Below, one piece after another: positions 47,901 to 58,059 of a stretch of 64,000 nt of DNA. The notes beneath the pieces were generated by a model that had not been told where the DNA came from, did no database searches, and was given only the letters and a program-made list of their open reading frames with translations. The first letter of the stretch is position 1. Each line of letters opens with the position of its first letter. Both the position numbers and the translations under genes were made by a program. The DNA is from Anaeramoeba flamelloides (lineage: Eukaryota > Metamonada > Anaeramoebidae). The stretch is from positions 9,238,001 through 9,302,000 of the forward strand of contig JANTQA010000033.1 of NCBI GenBank assembly GCA_027625915.1. Direction: 5' to 3'.

Positions 47901-48756
47901 GTTCTCTCATAATTGTGAACCAAAATTTAAATGAAAAAAACAAAAAAAATAATTTGTCTTCTGTGTACATTTCAAAAGAAACCTCAAATCGGAAAAAAAA
48001 GAGGTTTAGGAGATTTTTGGAAAATAAAAGCGGAAAGAGAAAAAAGAAAAGGAAAGCTTGAACAGTTTCACATTCTCACTTCAAAATCTCATTTAACAAA
48101 CAAGAAAATAAAAAAAAAAAATTACGTAATGTGACAGGAATTAATATGTTTCCTCTTGAAAATGATTCGAAGAAAAAGATAAAAAAAAAAAAATTAATGA
48201 AAAAAATAATTACTTTCACTTGTTCCTTTCTTATTTTGTTTTGTGTTTGTGGAAAGGGTCCTTTTGCTCTTTCTTGTAAACTCATTTCTTTTTTTGCCCA
48301 TTCTTCAATCAGTTTCTGATCTTTTTTAATATTTCCCAGTCCAGACTCAAATTCTGATAACCTTTTCCAAGAGATCCCTTCATCGATCCATTTATTAAAA
48401 TCAAAATTGTGGGACCTAAGAAATTCAAACGCAGAGCAAGAAAAGTTCTTGATTTTGGGATCCTTTCTACTGCTGATAGGAAACATCCAAATGTTATAGG
48501 AATTGGCTGCCCACTTGTCCTTTTTTTGTGAATAGTGGTGTGTTGTGACACCAAGTTGGATTGTTAAAAAGGATGACACCGATTCTTTGTGGAATTTGTA
48601 ATATAAGTCTAAATTGTAAAACATTGGTGGTTGGGTTAATGAGAGACCAGTCAATTCAAAATCAAAAGATACAAAGTTACAGCACTCAAGATCTTGAAGT
48701 AAATCTGGTTTGATTCCTTCCCAGTTTGAAATTGTAACGTCCATAGATTTATGCAA
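41950..48756 (-). CDS. PARN: PARN-like poly(A)-specific ribonuclease, two coding exons
   Basis: Exons 48756-48214 and 43044-41950 join in phase 0 (…KEQVK|QQVLEEYYN…), giving 545 aa against about 570-640 in known PARNs. This CAF1-family DEDD nuclease removes poly(A) tails and trims small RNAs in nucleus and cytoplasm. The catalytic set is complete: D28 and E30 in FVSFDFELTGLS, D296 in VGHNCWLDLLH, and H380 and D385 in HEAGYDSLMTG, nearly the human numbering. N-terminal matches include SNWEGIKPDLLQDLE and FDFNKWIDEGISW. The middle region (RSPFARRYWYQKFRKKYPNL) fits the R3H-containing insert. KEWDNNKIFTTF...INWIDDVSCFIEL fits the RRM. The K/N-rich tail is short. Only canonical splice sites are needed (GTAATT; TTTCAATAG), but the intron is 5,169 nt, more than ten times any other in the window, and carries several repeats. 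An alternative donor 6 nt upstream is possible. Confidence 0.88.
43799..43833 (+). repeat. Single GGGCCC-type element end
   Basis: GGGCCCCCTTTGACTGAAAC and AAAGTTTATAT match the right end of the 41063-41656 element. No partner end was found nearby. Confidence 0.65.
44761..44985 (+). CDS. Exon-like frame inside the PARN intron, opposite strand
   Basis: After a T-rich tract ending CCCAAG, the plus strand reads LNLLLYCEEELQRKRIKWPL, ANTVTCEMETRKYEWLENES, KKAKVKNVERFKANQIKKK and stops at 44985. The sequence is helical, charged and balanced in composition, and GC-richer than the intron around it. It looks like a genuine C-terminal exon, but I recognise no family and found no upstream exon between 43050 and 44760. 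It would be a gene nested antisense in the PARN intron, or a remnant carried in by an insertion. Confidence 0.4.
   Translation: MNLLLYCEEELQRKRIKWPLANTVTCEMETRKYEWLENESKKAKVKNVERFKANQIKKKLEITKIKQRSPNEHS
45008..45455 (-). CDS. Possible small nested gene inside the PARN intron
   Basis: The minus strand offers MNIFTRRWPIVYWTNSHK (45455-45400), a 51-nt stretch reading KSVNYTLNVLLLQFPQ (45298-45248), and FHDCFMERHTQFFFICKKKK... ending NAILSLIQGTQNHNHDTFG (45224-45008). Introns would be 101 nt (GTTTCA...TTAATAG) and only 23 nt (GTAATT...CCTAG), all phase-consistent, giving 107 aa. The 23-nt intron is far shorter than any other here, so the model is doubtful. The last exon alone, from MERHTQ, is the firmest part. 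The K-rich, Q/N-containing C-terminus has no recognisable domain. The gene would lie on the same strand as PARN, convergent with the frame ending at 44985. Confidence 0.3.
45590..45765. repeat. Short element with CTCTATTAA / AATAGAGACTAGTC ends
   Basis: Begins with TCTCTATTAAATTT and its mirror AAATTTAATAGAGATT and ends AAGGAATCCTTATTTAGAAA ... AATAGAGACTAGTC. This is the reverse complement of the left end of the 19605-20515 insertion. Probably an internally deleted member of that family. Confidence 0.65.
45755..45940 (+). repeat. Dispersed repeat shared with 56935-57130 and 54520-54590
   Basis: Shared ordered phrases with 56935-57130 are GTTAATCTTTCAAT, TTTATTTAAAGA, TATTTCTTGTT, TTTCTACAGTAAGCCAATATT / TTTCTACAGTCATCCAATATT, and AATGGGTTAAGG / AATGGGTAAAAA. 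Its terminal part is also present in reverse at about 54520-54590. Confidence 0.6.
46113..46210. repeat. Strong hairpin, ~31-bp arms
   Basis: AGGAAAATGTCACTCCACTT and TCTTTTCAAGT are mirrored, with one mismatch, by ACTTGAAAAGA and AAGTGGAGTGGCATTTTCCT. The loop is about 31 nt. It sits inside the PARN intron. Confidence 0.9.
46672..47704. repeat. ~1.0-kb segment bounded by 26-bp perfect inverted repeats
   Basis: 46672-46697 (CAGTTGTTTCAATAACCCGT and GTTGAC) and 47679-47704 are exact reverse complements. Weaker complementarity (ACTGTTGTTTTT against AAAAACAACAT-type text) continues inward. Plus frame 46530-46739 crosses the left arm and is not credible. It is a candidate non-autonomous transposon in the PARN intron. 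Confidence 0.75.
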
Positions 48757-49319
48757 AAAAGAAAAAAGTAAGGATAAAAAAATAATTTCAAATTATTTTT
48801 GGAATATCGGATGAGGCTACTTATTATCGTAATTATTTACCTTTAATGCAAGTTAGGGAATACTTGGAAAAGTAACACATTTATGAGAAACTTGAACAAA
48901 TCTTTTAAAAAAAAGAGATCCTTAAATTTCGTATTTATCTCTAATAAACTAATGTGATAAAATTTAAGGCAATTTTAATTTCATTCAAAAAACATTTACA
49001 CAAACAGAACTTAAATTTGAATGACAAGACAGTAGATTATTTTTGATCAAGTTATATTCAATAAATTGAAAAATGAGTAAGTGGAGTTAATTTGTCGATA
49101 ATTTTTTTAAACTCGGCTGTATTACTTTGATATTTTTGAACAATTCTTTTGTAAAAATATATTTCAAACCGAAGGATATCTTATATTTTGAAAGTTTTGT
49201 TCAAGTTTCTGAAGAATGTATTAATTGTCAAAGTATTCTCACTAATTAACATAAACAGTAGGTAATTATGAAATTAATAATCTTCCTCAAGAGAGTAACA
49301 ATAATAAAGTCAATATTTT

Positions 49320-49820
49320 CACTACAGCGATCACAATATTGAGTACACATCTGCTATAATCCAGGTTTCGAAATATAATCCGTGATTTTTTTTCTTCTTG
49401 TTCGAATACAACATCCAATCTACTACCCAATAGTATATCACAGTTCAAACCAATTTTGTAAGTAAACCTCTTGATATTTTCAGTAAAATTTAAATTTGGA
49501 ATGCAAATAGTTGAAAAATTTTTTCATACTTTTTATCATTTTTTATGAAATTTTTTTATTGTTTTTTGATGATTAAAATTTTCATACTAAGAATTAATTC
49601 TATTTTTTCTGATTGAGATAAATTTTACTATTTGATCCTTCATTTTTAGAATTTCTATTTGAATATTAAAAATTAAGATATCAATACCATATTTAATAAG
49701 GGTTTATTGTTGGTTTCTTTGATTGGTTGATGTATAGGTCCTCAATAACAAAAAAACACACTTTTTATTTTGTATCATCGATTAAAATTTTCTGTACGCT
49801 TTATCCAAACAAGAGTATTT
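49320..49820. repeat. Dispersed repeat, TTCTTCTTGTTC family, copy 2
   Basis: Ordered match to 26860-27400 over about 500 bp (TTTCGAAATATAATC, TTTCTTCTTGTTCGAA, CTACCCAATAGTATATCA, AGGGTTTATTGTTGGTTTC, GGTCCTCAATAACAAAAAA). It is directly followed by the fold-back element at 49925. Confidence 0.7.
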
Positions 49821-49924
49821 AGCTTATTTCACAAGATCAATAAGAAAAAATAATTTTTTATCTTTCTTGTATTGCTTTTTATTATTCAAAAGAATTTTTT
49901 AAAAAGAATTTCTGTAAATTTGTT

Positions 49925-50460
49925 TAATATATATATAGTATTGAAAAAAAAAAACTGTAGATGAAAACAATCCCTGACAAGATTTTGTAATTGTTTAATA
50001 TTAGGGAAATTGTTGTGTAATTTCTGATATTTGCAGAATTAAACCATTTTTTTAAAAATCAAAATATTAAAATTATAACTAACCCACCGATTCGAATAAT
50101 GAATAATTCAATTAAATTTGTCCAAAACAATATTTAATAAATCAATTAAAAAAACAAGAATACAAATATCATTTTGCAAAATCATAACATACCTCTATAA
50201 AACTCTATTTTTTTTTTTTCAAAATAAAAGAGATGAAATTAGGTTATCAAACAATTAAATTAGTGAGATTCTATAGATACCCCATATTAATAAACTTTTT
50301 GAGGTTTATTAGTGAGTTCATAAAAAATTTGCTTATTTATTAAAAGGATTTGATTTTAAATAAAAGAAATTTAATAACAATTTCTCAAATATTAAACAAT
50401 CATAAAATCTTGTCAGGGATTAATTTCGGATACAGTGTTTTTTCCAATACTATCTTTTGG
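49925..50460. repeat. Fold-back element with CCCTGACAAG arms
   Basis: The left arm AATCCCTGACAAGATTTTG and TAATTGTTTAATATTAGGGA is mirrored by TCTCAAATATTAAACAATCA and AAAATCTTGTCAGGGATT. The flanks AGTATTGAAAAAAA and TTTTTTCCAATACTAT are also inverted. Length is about 540 bp. No coding frame. Confidence 0.8.
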
Positions 50461-50868
50461 TATTGAATTGACTTTGATTGATCAATTATAAAAAATTTGT
50501 TCAAAAAATTGATTATTTTTGGGATCTCCAAAATCATTTAAACAATTTGGATTTCAAAACAAAAGTAGATTTAAATTATATTTGTTGGGTTGATTGAAAA
50601 TTATATAGTGTGTATTTATTTGAAGTTCATTGGTTTCTTCTTTTTATTGATTTTACTTTTGATTTTCAGTATTTTTCCTAATGAAAAACCACGCTTCACT
50701 TTTTTCCTGTTACATTTTTTTTCCAAAATGGTTTAAAAAAAAGACCCAAATAACAAAAAAAGCAAAAATGTGAAACAATGATTTCGATTTCCCAAATTTT
50801 TAAAAAAGAAAATTTTCTTTTAATATCGATTCAACCCCTTGAAATCCATGTAATTCACCCCCCCCACA

Positions 50869-50905
50869 ACTGGACCCCTTTGACTAAAAAAATGGTTTAA
50901 ATAAA
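50869..50905 (+). repeat. Degenerate GGGCCC-type element end
   Basis: CTGGACCCCTTTGACTAAAA and ATGGTTTAAAT resemble the end of the 41063-41656 element. It is preceded by a C8 run, and no partner was found. Confidence 0.5.
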
Positions 50906-51602
50906 TTTTTGTTCTGATATCAGTTACAATATAAGATAAATAAATCAAAATTATAAGAATAAACCATTAAATTCAACCCCCTAAGGAAAAATATCTTTTA
51001 CAACCCTAGAAAGATTCTTTTTATATCTCATTACTTTTAATTATCTTTCAAAAAATAAGACTCAATGTGTAATACTTATTTGAAGAAACTCTATTGATTT
51101 TTGTCTTATAATTTATCAAAATAATTTTTTAATTTTGAGATCAAAATTTTTTAATTTTGATGGATGCCAAAACATTTTTATTTTGTTTTTCTTTTTGAAA
51201 ATAGTCAAATTACTAATAATTGTTTTCAAAAATATCAATTAATTAGATTATGATTATTTAAAATTTGATCAAAGTTTTTTTTTTTTCTTCCTTCCCAAAG
51301 AGGGGAAATAATATTACTATTTTCATGCTTCTGTATTCAAACAATCTCACAGTTTGATTCCAAAACAAGATTGTTAAAAATAAATCCTGTTCATTTTTTA
51401 TAAATACCTAAAGTAAGATCTGAGAAAAATTGAATTTTCAAAAAAAAATTAAAAAGAAAATTTTGAATATGGGCAGTTTTATTTAATGTCAATTTTTTAA
51501 GTATAAATTTTTTTATTATTAAAAAATACGGAAATCTCAAAAAAAAACAAATGATACAAAAATTTAAAAATAAAAAAATGAGGATCTGAAAAAAAAAACA
51601 TT

Positions 51603-53489
51603 TTAACAGATAATTTGATTAAATAAAGTTAAAAAATTGAGTTGTGACCCACCCTTTTTAAATCTTATAATTCCGTTCCTATTTAAAAGAAATTTTGGGA
51701 AAAGTATTTGATTTAATATACAATTGTCGAGATTAATCCCATGTAGCGTACAAAAATACTCATGAATACATTGTATTAAGTTTTTGCCATCTTTGCTGAT
51801 AACTCTAGAATGGATGATTTTGGAGACCGACAAGTGGGACAGACGTAAAACAATGTCATTGGTTTTATATGCAGGTGAATGGTATACAAATTTAATTATT
51901 TCCATTTCCTTCTCGTCATTTAAAGATAGCTTTCCTTTTAATTGTTGTTTTTTCATTAATTGTTGCTGCTGTTGATAATATTGCATTGGCTTTGGTTTTC
52001 TTTTCCTTTTTCTATTCGGGCGGGTGTTCAGATTTTTTGACCAATTCATTATAATTTTACCCATTTCAAAAGAGGAAAATCGAACCCGGCTCATCAAGCA
52101 ATTATATTTAAATGCTAAAAAATCTAAAATGCCAATCTGTGTTAAGATGGATTTTGATTCCACCTTAATTAAAACTATTGGCAATTTGAAGACTAACGAT
52201 TTTTTTGTTGTTTCTATCCAATCAAATCCAGATCCTTTCTCGCTCTTTTTATCTTTTTCTTTTATATTTTTGAGATCCATTTTGATTTCTCTTTCTCTTT
52301 CTCTTTCTCTTTCTGGTTCATTTTCTGGTTCATTTTCTTTCTTGGGTGGCATTGCACAAAAAATTAAAGACGCTATTTGTTCATTTTGATTGTCTTTAAT
52401 GATAAATTCTAATGCAGGGCTAATTTCTTGCCAATTTTGGGTCTTTATATCTTGCTGATCATTAAAATTATGACAATTAATACTAAGACTGATTTGTTGG
52501 ACTTCGTTATCGTCTATTACCGTTTGTTTTAGTTTGGTGCTAACCTGTTCATCATTGCAAATCCTGTTCATTTGTTTATTTTTGAAATTCAAGTTGCGTA
52601 AATACATGAAATTTGAGAAATCTTGATTAATGTTTTCCAAAATATGATAAAGGTTTTGTTCAAAGTTGAGATGATTTTCTTGATCTGAAATTGCAGTTCT
52701 GTTTGTAATAATCGGTGAAGAATGGTAAACCCTCCAAGATCCTGTAAAATTTTTTCCCTTTTGCTGATCAATTTTTTCCCTTCTATTCGTTAATTCCATG
52801 GTTTGGCGGAGTAATGTTGATAAAGAGCAAATAATATCTTCGTCATTTGGTTTGGGTTTGGGTTTTTTTGGAGAAATCCTTCTTATTTTCTGGCTATTTG
52901 GTGAGTGGAATGTGTTGTCTTTAATACAGTTTTGTTTGTTATCTAAAAATGAGTTTAAAATTTTCTTTTCATTCCAATTGTTGGTTTTTTTTATTTTTTG
53001 GACAAGGCTTTTTTTTTGTTTCAATTTTAGTTTTGGAAACATTTCTCTTTGGAAAACTATTTTTTCATTACAGATCTGATTTTGGGAACAGTTCTCTTTG
53101 TTTTTCCATGGGATCTTGAATTTTGTTTGTGGGTTATTGTTTTTGTTTTTGTTTTTGTTTTTGGCTCTTTTTGGATGATTTTTTTTTGATTTTCTGTATT
53201 TTTTTCGGGTATTTGTTATTTGTGTAATTTGATTCAAGTTGAAATAACTTGCCAGTCCTTGCGTATCTATTTCGATCTTTTCTAAACTTGCGTTTCTACT
53301 GTTGTTAGATTGGAAAAATTTTAAATCTGAATTAAGGGGTTCTTGATCAAAACGACTTCTTTCCTTTTTTAATTTTTGAATTTTTAGAGGAGTATTAAAC
53401 CGGTAAAATGTTTTTTTTTTGAATTTTGTTCCATAACGCGAAAGTGGTTTATAATTTTCATTTTTGTATTGAAATATCGAGAAATTCAT
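51603..53489 (-). CDS. Hypothetical protein, 628 aa, low-complexity N-terminal half
   Basis: A single open frame from ATG at 53489. Residues 1-250 are rich in K, N, S and Q with basic patches (KNKNKNKNN, KKPKPKP) and are probably disordered and nuclear in character. About 250-390 are mixed (FEQNLYHILENINQDFSNF, VQQISLSINCHNFNDQQ). EPENEPEREREREREI at about 415 is encoded by a CT-rich microsatellite (about 52285-52335). From about 445 to the end the chain looks folded: WIETTKKSLVFKLPIVLIKV, GILDFLAFKYNCLMSRVRFS, a K/Q-rich loop, then EIIKFVYHSPAYKTNDIVL, RLSHLSVSKIIHSRVIS and LIQCIHEYFCTLHGINLDNC. I recognise no domain, transmembrane segment or signal peptide. An unseen intron is possible but not needed. 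Nearest neighbours are repeats. Confidence 0.7.
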   Translation of the reverse strand: MNFSIFQYKNENYKPLSRYGTKFKKKTFYRFNTPLKIQKLKKERSRFDQEPLNSDLKFFQSNNSRNASLEKIEIDTQGLASYFNLNQITQITNTRKKYRKSKKNHPKRAKNKNKNKNNNPQTKFKIPWKNKENCSQNQICNEKIVFQREMFPKLKLKQKKSLVQKIKKTNNWNEKKILNSFLDNKQNCIKDNTFHSPNSQKIRRISPKKPKPKPNDEDIICSLSTLLRQTMELTNRREKIDQQKGKNFTGSWRVYHSSPIITNRTAISDQENHLNFEQNLYHILENINQDFSNFMYLRNLNFKNKQMNRICNDEQVSTKLKQTVIDDNEVQQISLSINCHNFNDQQDIKTQNWQEISPALEFIIKDNQNEQIASLIFCAMPPKKENEPENEPEREREREREIKMDLKNIKEKDKKSEKGSGFDWIETTKKSLVFKLPIVLIKVESKSILTQIGILDFLAFKYNCLMSRVRFSSFEMGKIIMNWSKNLNTRPNRKRKRKPKPMQYYQQQQQLMKKQQLKGKLSLNDEKEMEIIKFVYHSPAYKTNDIVLRLSHLSVSKIIHSRVISKDGKNLIQCIHEYFCTLHGINLDNCILNQILFPKFLLNRNGIIRFKKGGSQLNFLTLFNQIIC

Positions 53490-56400
53490 TTGATTTTTTT
53501 CGTTTAAAATAAAAAATGATTAAAAAAAAATGAAATTACTTTTTGAAAAATAATTTTTAATTCTAAGAAAAAAAGGTGAATTGTCTATTTCAGTTTTCTT
53601 TAATCTTTGTTCGACACGAAGAATAAAAATTTTTGTGTGTATCCTTCTTCGTACTTTTTTTTCCATTTCTAAATTTTTTCAAGACCAGACTTCGATTTCT
53701 AGAATTTTAGAACTGATCTAGTGAATATTTTTTTTGAACTCTCATCCTCTTAACCAGTAAAAAAAAAGTTTTCCAAAATTTTTTTCTTTCTAATTTTCTC
53801 TTTATTTAACAAACCAACTATAGACAAAATAAAATTATTTGTTATTGCAAAAATTTAAGTGAAATATTTAAGTTTTTTTTTTTATTTTATAATCATTAAA
53901 GAATGTATAATCATTATGCTTATTCAATGGATTCGCCAATTTTTCATAGAATTTTGATTTTTCATGTTGAAGTAGGGAATCTGCATTTATTAGATCAGAA
54001 AGTAAAAGATTTTGGAAATATGATTTTCGGATCTTAGTAAAATAGTTATCGTTAAGATCAAATAACAAAAAAATAACAATTTTCAACAGAAGAAGGGTTT
54101 AAAGAAAACTCTTTTCATTTTTTTTCAAAATTAAATACCTTTTTACATTGGTTTATTGAAGTTTTCTTTTTGAAACATTTAATAAGAGTATAAAAATTTG
54201 CAATATTATCAATTTGATCATTTTTTTCAAATGATTTTTTTTTTTCTTTGGCTTTTTAACTTTGATAGGAAGTTACTAAATTTATTGAATTTGCAAAATT
54301 CTTTTATGTTTTCAATTTTTTAAACGATCTTTTCAATCCAAAATTGTTTATCGGGCTTGGATCTTTGATGGGTTTGTTTTTAATTAAAAACAATTTTAAG
54401 TTCTTCAATTTTTCTTTGAATAAACAACTTTTACATCCAAGGTGAAGATCGAAAGACAGGAATTCAATGAAGATTTTTTTTTTGAATTGATTTTGACATC
54501 TTGAACAGAACAGAAGTGTAAATAACCCGTGTTAACAACCTTTAACCCATTACTAAAATTTAACTTGTGTTTTTTTTTTTTTAGACGGGATATTTGCAGA
54601 TAGGAAAAATAGGTATATTCTTGGTTCGGATTTATCTTGACTTTAGAGGTTAGATCTTTGATCAATGGAAATGGCACAATAATATTAAATGCTTTGTTTC
54701 AAAACTTTCATCATTTTAACAAACTTTTTGAGATTACTGTTGAAAGAAAATTGGACAGAGAAAAATAGTTGGAAATCATTTTTAATTGTGAACCAATTAC
54801 TGAAAATGATTTATCATTTTTCATCTTTTGTGAAATAACTAAAGAAAATAACAATAATCTACTTTTTAGAATAACGATTAATGTAATTCTACCTTTTCAA
54901 AACCTTATCTCTTATAATCTAAAGCAAATTTAAAAATTACCATTTTCAGAATTAATAGTAAACTTTACCAAAACTTGGATTTTTGTTAAAATAGCATGAT
55001 CTACTTTTAGTTATCAACCATTCAAATGGGTATTCTACACATACCACAAATTAATGAACTTGTAACACATTTAAACCTGGATTTATATAAAATTCACCTA
55101 GTTATCAATAGGATTTGATTTTCAATTTTACTAATGTTACAAATTAAAAAATGAAGTCCAACTATTTTTCTGTTTCCAACATTTTTCTCTCAACAATTAA
55201 ATGCTTTTTAATAATAATTCAAATAATAAAATTTTTCTCATTTTTTTGTCAAAAAAATACATTTTAAGGACTACGCTGGCAATTTAACAATTTATCTCAA
55301 CACCTTTTGGCCCAATCTCATTTAAAAAGTGAAGTTAGGATCTTGGAAATATTTTCCAATTTGGATCACAAACTCATTTTATGTCATTTTTTTTTATGAT
55401 AAATGAAAAAGAAATTTTGAGATACGTAAACTCGAACACCTTGTTAAGGATGGTAAAAATGAAAAAAAAAATAATCATGAATATTTAACATTAAAAAAAC
55501 TCTCAATAATAAACTTTAAAGCTAAATAATTGTATTTTCAATGATTTTTGAACATTGGGTTACTTTGAATTGTTACATTGTTTCCACAAACAATTAATCC
55601 GTCCCAACCCTAATGGAAAATATTATAAGACATATAATTTGGTTTTCTATTATAAAATTGTGTTTTTTGAAAGAGAAAATTCAATTTCGATCATAAGATC
55701 AAAATTTCAACTTGTCTTACTTGCTTCGAGTTTTTTTTTTTTGTAAAAGCCAAGACAAAAATTAAATTTTTCCAAGAAAAGAAATTACAGAAATCATGGA
55801 AATCAAAGAAACAAAAGAAATCACAGAAACCCATGGAAACTTGAAAGCTTTTTTTGATCATTGCTTTTAAATTGTTTAAATCTGAGATTAAAACAATTTT
55901 GGAAAATGAAGATCCACATTAATGTAAGTTTTTTTTATTGATTTGTTTGTCAATTTCAAAAGGAAGCAAAAAATAGATAAGTTATTTTAATCTTCTATTA
56001 TAAATTTTACAGTTTAGGATGAGCTTTAATAACTCTTTTTTACGGTTTGTTGAACAAAATAAAATTTCAGAATAGAAAATCAATTTGAGTTCTTATAAAT
56101 TTTTCAAGGTATTTCTGGAACGGCTGTATCGATTATTACAAAGGGGTTGTGATTTTGGCTTATTTTTTTTTGTTTCTTTTTGTTTTTCCTTCAATTAAAT
56201 CTCCCCACCATGACTAAGAGGAGAGTGTCTCATCGAATTTTTTTTGGAACAACACGATCCATGTCAAACACATAAAATATTAGGTTTCGGGTACTTCTTA
56301 GATAAAGTTTTTTTTGTTTGGATCGTTTCTTTTATAACCCAATTTGTTGTGCCAAGTATAATTTGGTTGAGATGCTGTGGGAAAGGTTTGTGATTATTTG

Positions 56401-56642
56401 CATTGAAAGGATCTTTTGAAAATTAAATTTGGGAAAATTAGTCAGTTTTTGTTTTTAAAAAATAAATTTCTTTGTCAGTTGAAGAAAAAATGATCTTTAG
56501 AATTTTGGGAATTGCGAATTTTGGTGGATTCAATACAATACCAAACCATTTACCGTACCGTTTCATCAAAAAAATGTCTTTTTTTTCAAAGAACAAATAC
56601 CTCTCATCCAAAATTGCCAATTTTCACCATTTTGACCTTTTG
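53490..56642. other. Gap with scattered exon-like frames
   Basis: No complete gene. Plus frame 55555-55746 (YFELLHCFHKQLIRPNPNGK, YYKTYNLVFYYKIVFFEREN) is protein-like but lacks context. The text near 55040-55150 (GGTATTCTACACATACCAC, AATAGGATTTGATTTTCAA) resembles the inner part of the fold-back family at 49925. Minus-strand candidates at 53868-54700 are described separately. 56438-56700 is open on both strands and probably chance. Confidence 0.4.
53868..54700 (-). CDS. Possible exons of an unresolved minus-strand gene
   Basis: One exon-like stretch (about 54692-54590) reads FNIIVPFPLIKDLTSKVKIN, PNQEYTYFSYLQISRL after a CAAAG. Another (54065-53868) reads LNDNYFTKIRKSYFQNLLLS, DLINADSLLQHEKSKFYEKL, ANPLNKHNDYTFFNDYKIK and stops. 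Both have a balanced composition unlike chance frames. I cannot join them with confident splice sites, and dispersed-repeat sequence (about 54520-54590) lies between. It could be a real two- or three-exon gene or the remains of one. Confidence 0.3.
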
Positions 56643-56735
56643 GGTGAAAATTGAAAACCATTTCATCTTAACTCACACACCAGAAAATAACACTAGTTAA
56701 CACCCAACAAGTCAAAATGGTTTTCAATTTTCACC
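56643..56735. repeat. Hairpin with 21-bp arms
   Basis: GGTGAAAATTGAAAACCATTT at 56643-56663 is the exact reverse complement of 56715-56735. The loop is about 51 nt. Confidence 0.85.
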
Positions 56736-56934
56736 TGGAAAGAAATTTTCTCCAAAAGCTGTTTTTTCCGATCATTCTTTGTCATTTTGAGATACTAGGA
56801 ATCTAAAATTCAGACTTTTTCAGAAAAAAAATTCATTTTTTCATACTTAGATATCACTAAATAAATATTTCTGAGATATATCAATCACCAGATACTCTTT
56901 AAAACACACCAAACAACAAATTTTCAATTGCAAA

Positions 56935-57130
56935 CATTGTCGTTAATCTTTCAATTTGTTTATAATCCTTTTTTTTAAGATTTATTTAAAGAAAACTATT
57001 TCTTGTTTATATACTGTTTTCGTCCCTTTGATTTGCTTCTTTTATTTCTACAGTCATCCAATATTGTTGGCACAATTTAAATTTTAGTAATGGGTAAAAA
57101 TAAAAAACATGGGTTATTTACACCACTTTA
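56935..57130 (+). repeat. Dispersed repeat shared with 45755-45940
   Basis: Carries GTTAATCTTTCAATTTG, TTTCTACAGTCATCCAATATT, TTTAGTAATGGGTAAAAA and ATGGGTTATTTACACCAC. The last two are also found in reverse at 54520-54590. Confidence 0.6.
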
Positions 57131-57169
57131 TACTAAAAATTGTTGTGTAAGTAACTGAAAACTAATATT

Positions 57170-57290
57170 TTCAAATTAAACCCTTGTTTTTTCATCTTCT
57201 TGTTCCTTGACAACATATTCTTAAGAATTTAATAAAGTGCACAATACCTTATCAATTTGGAAGGTAAAATCCAAAAATACAGTTATCAAA
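57170..57290. repeat. Dispersed repeat, TTCTTCTTGTTC family, fragment
   Basis: TTTTCATCTTCTTGTTCCTTG, GACAACAT and CAATTTGGAAGGTAAAATCC align with the 26860 and 49320 copies. The rest of the element is missing. Confidence 0.5.
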
Positions 57291-58059
57291 ATAATTAGTG
57301 CAGAAAAGTGTAAACAGCTACTCATATGAAAAAATAAAAAATTCAAAAGATAAGTTAGACAAAACTATTACTACCTCAATTATCCTTTCATCTGTTAATC
57401 AAGTTCTAGACACTATATAACCAAAATCCCAGTTCTTAAAAATCTTGAGGAATTTTGTTAAGAATTGTTGTTAATAGTACGATGATTTTTAAAAATCTCT
57501 ACATAAGAGTAAATATGAATGTTGTAAAAAATAGAGTTTTTTCAATTTTTAAGATTAATAAAGATTTCTATGCAATTACCCACAACTTTAGTTATTTTGA
57601 ATATAAATTCTGATTATCTTAATAGATTAATAATAATTTTAATTAAAAAATTGTTTGAAAAAACCAATTTTTTAGTTCTAAAAAAAAAAAAATTCTCAAA
57701 CAAAGTTTTGGTATTTATCAAACGATTTAATATTTAAAATTCATTCAAGCCCAAAAATAAATAGTGATTTCTTTTACTATTACGAAATTGTGGGTAATAA
57801 CATGGAACTATTTATTTATCTCAAAAATTGTAAAAACTCAATTTTTTACAACATTCCATTTTACTCTTGTGTGTTCAAGAAAAAAAGATCTATTTTGGTA
57901 AAAAAATTTAAATGGGTGTAAAAAAGAATTTGAAATAAATTCAACTTAAGTATATTTTCTTGGTTATATATTAACTAATAGTTTTAAAAAAGCTTGTATC
58001 ATCTGAAACAAACTTAAAAAAATTAAAACAAATTAATATGATAAAGACGGGAGTGTCCC
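57291..58059. other. AT-rich gap, no gene seen
   Basis: A loose inverted pair (GTTGTAAAAAATAGAGTTTTTTC near 57520 against ACTCAATTTTTTACAAC near 57840) suggests another old fold-back insertion. Nothing coding. Confidence 0.45.

Larger units (their letters stand above)
43045..48213 (-). other. Giant intron of the PARN-like gene
   Basis: Starts GTAATT at 48213 and ends TTTCAATAG at 43045. It contains a GGGCCC-type element end (about 43799), a CTCTATTAA element (45590-45765), a dispersed repeat (about 45755-45940), a strong hairpin (46113-46210), an element with inverted arms (46672-47704) and possible exons at 44761-44985 and 45008-45455. The size is plausibly due to accumulated insertions. 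Confidence 0.7.
48757..51602. other. Gap upstream of the PARN-like gene
   Basis: No gene seen. It holds two repeats listed separately and one GGGCCC-family element end at 50869-50905. The ~100 bases upstream of the PARN ATG are A/T-rich without a distinctive promoter motif. Confidence 0.5.

Noticed and set aside
48131-48554. Frames on both strands over PARN exon 1
   Set aside because: They are shadows. The minus frame from 48756 contains the DEDD motif and matches PARN over its full length.
52024-52389. Plus-strand 121-codon frame opposite the 628-aa gene
   Set aside because: The S/L/F repeats are the complement of the EREREREI and ENEP microsatellite; the opposite strand has the far longer coherent frame.
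56438-56700. Overlapping frames on both strands at 56.4-56.7 kb
   Set aside because: Open on both strands by chance, overlapping a hairpin, with no splice context or recognisable motif.
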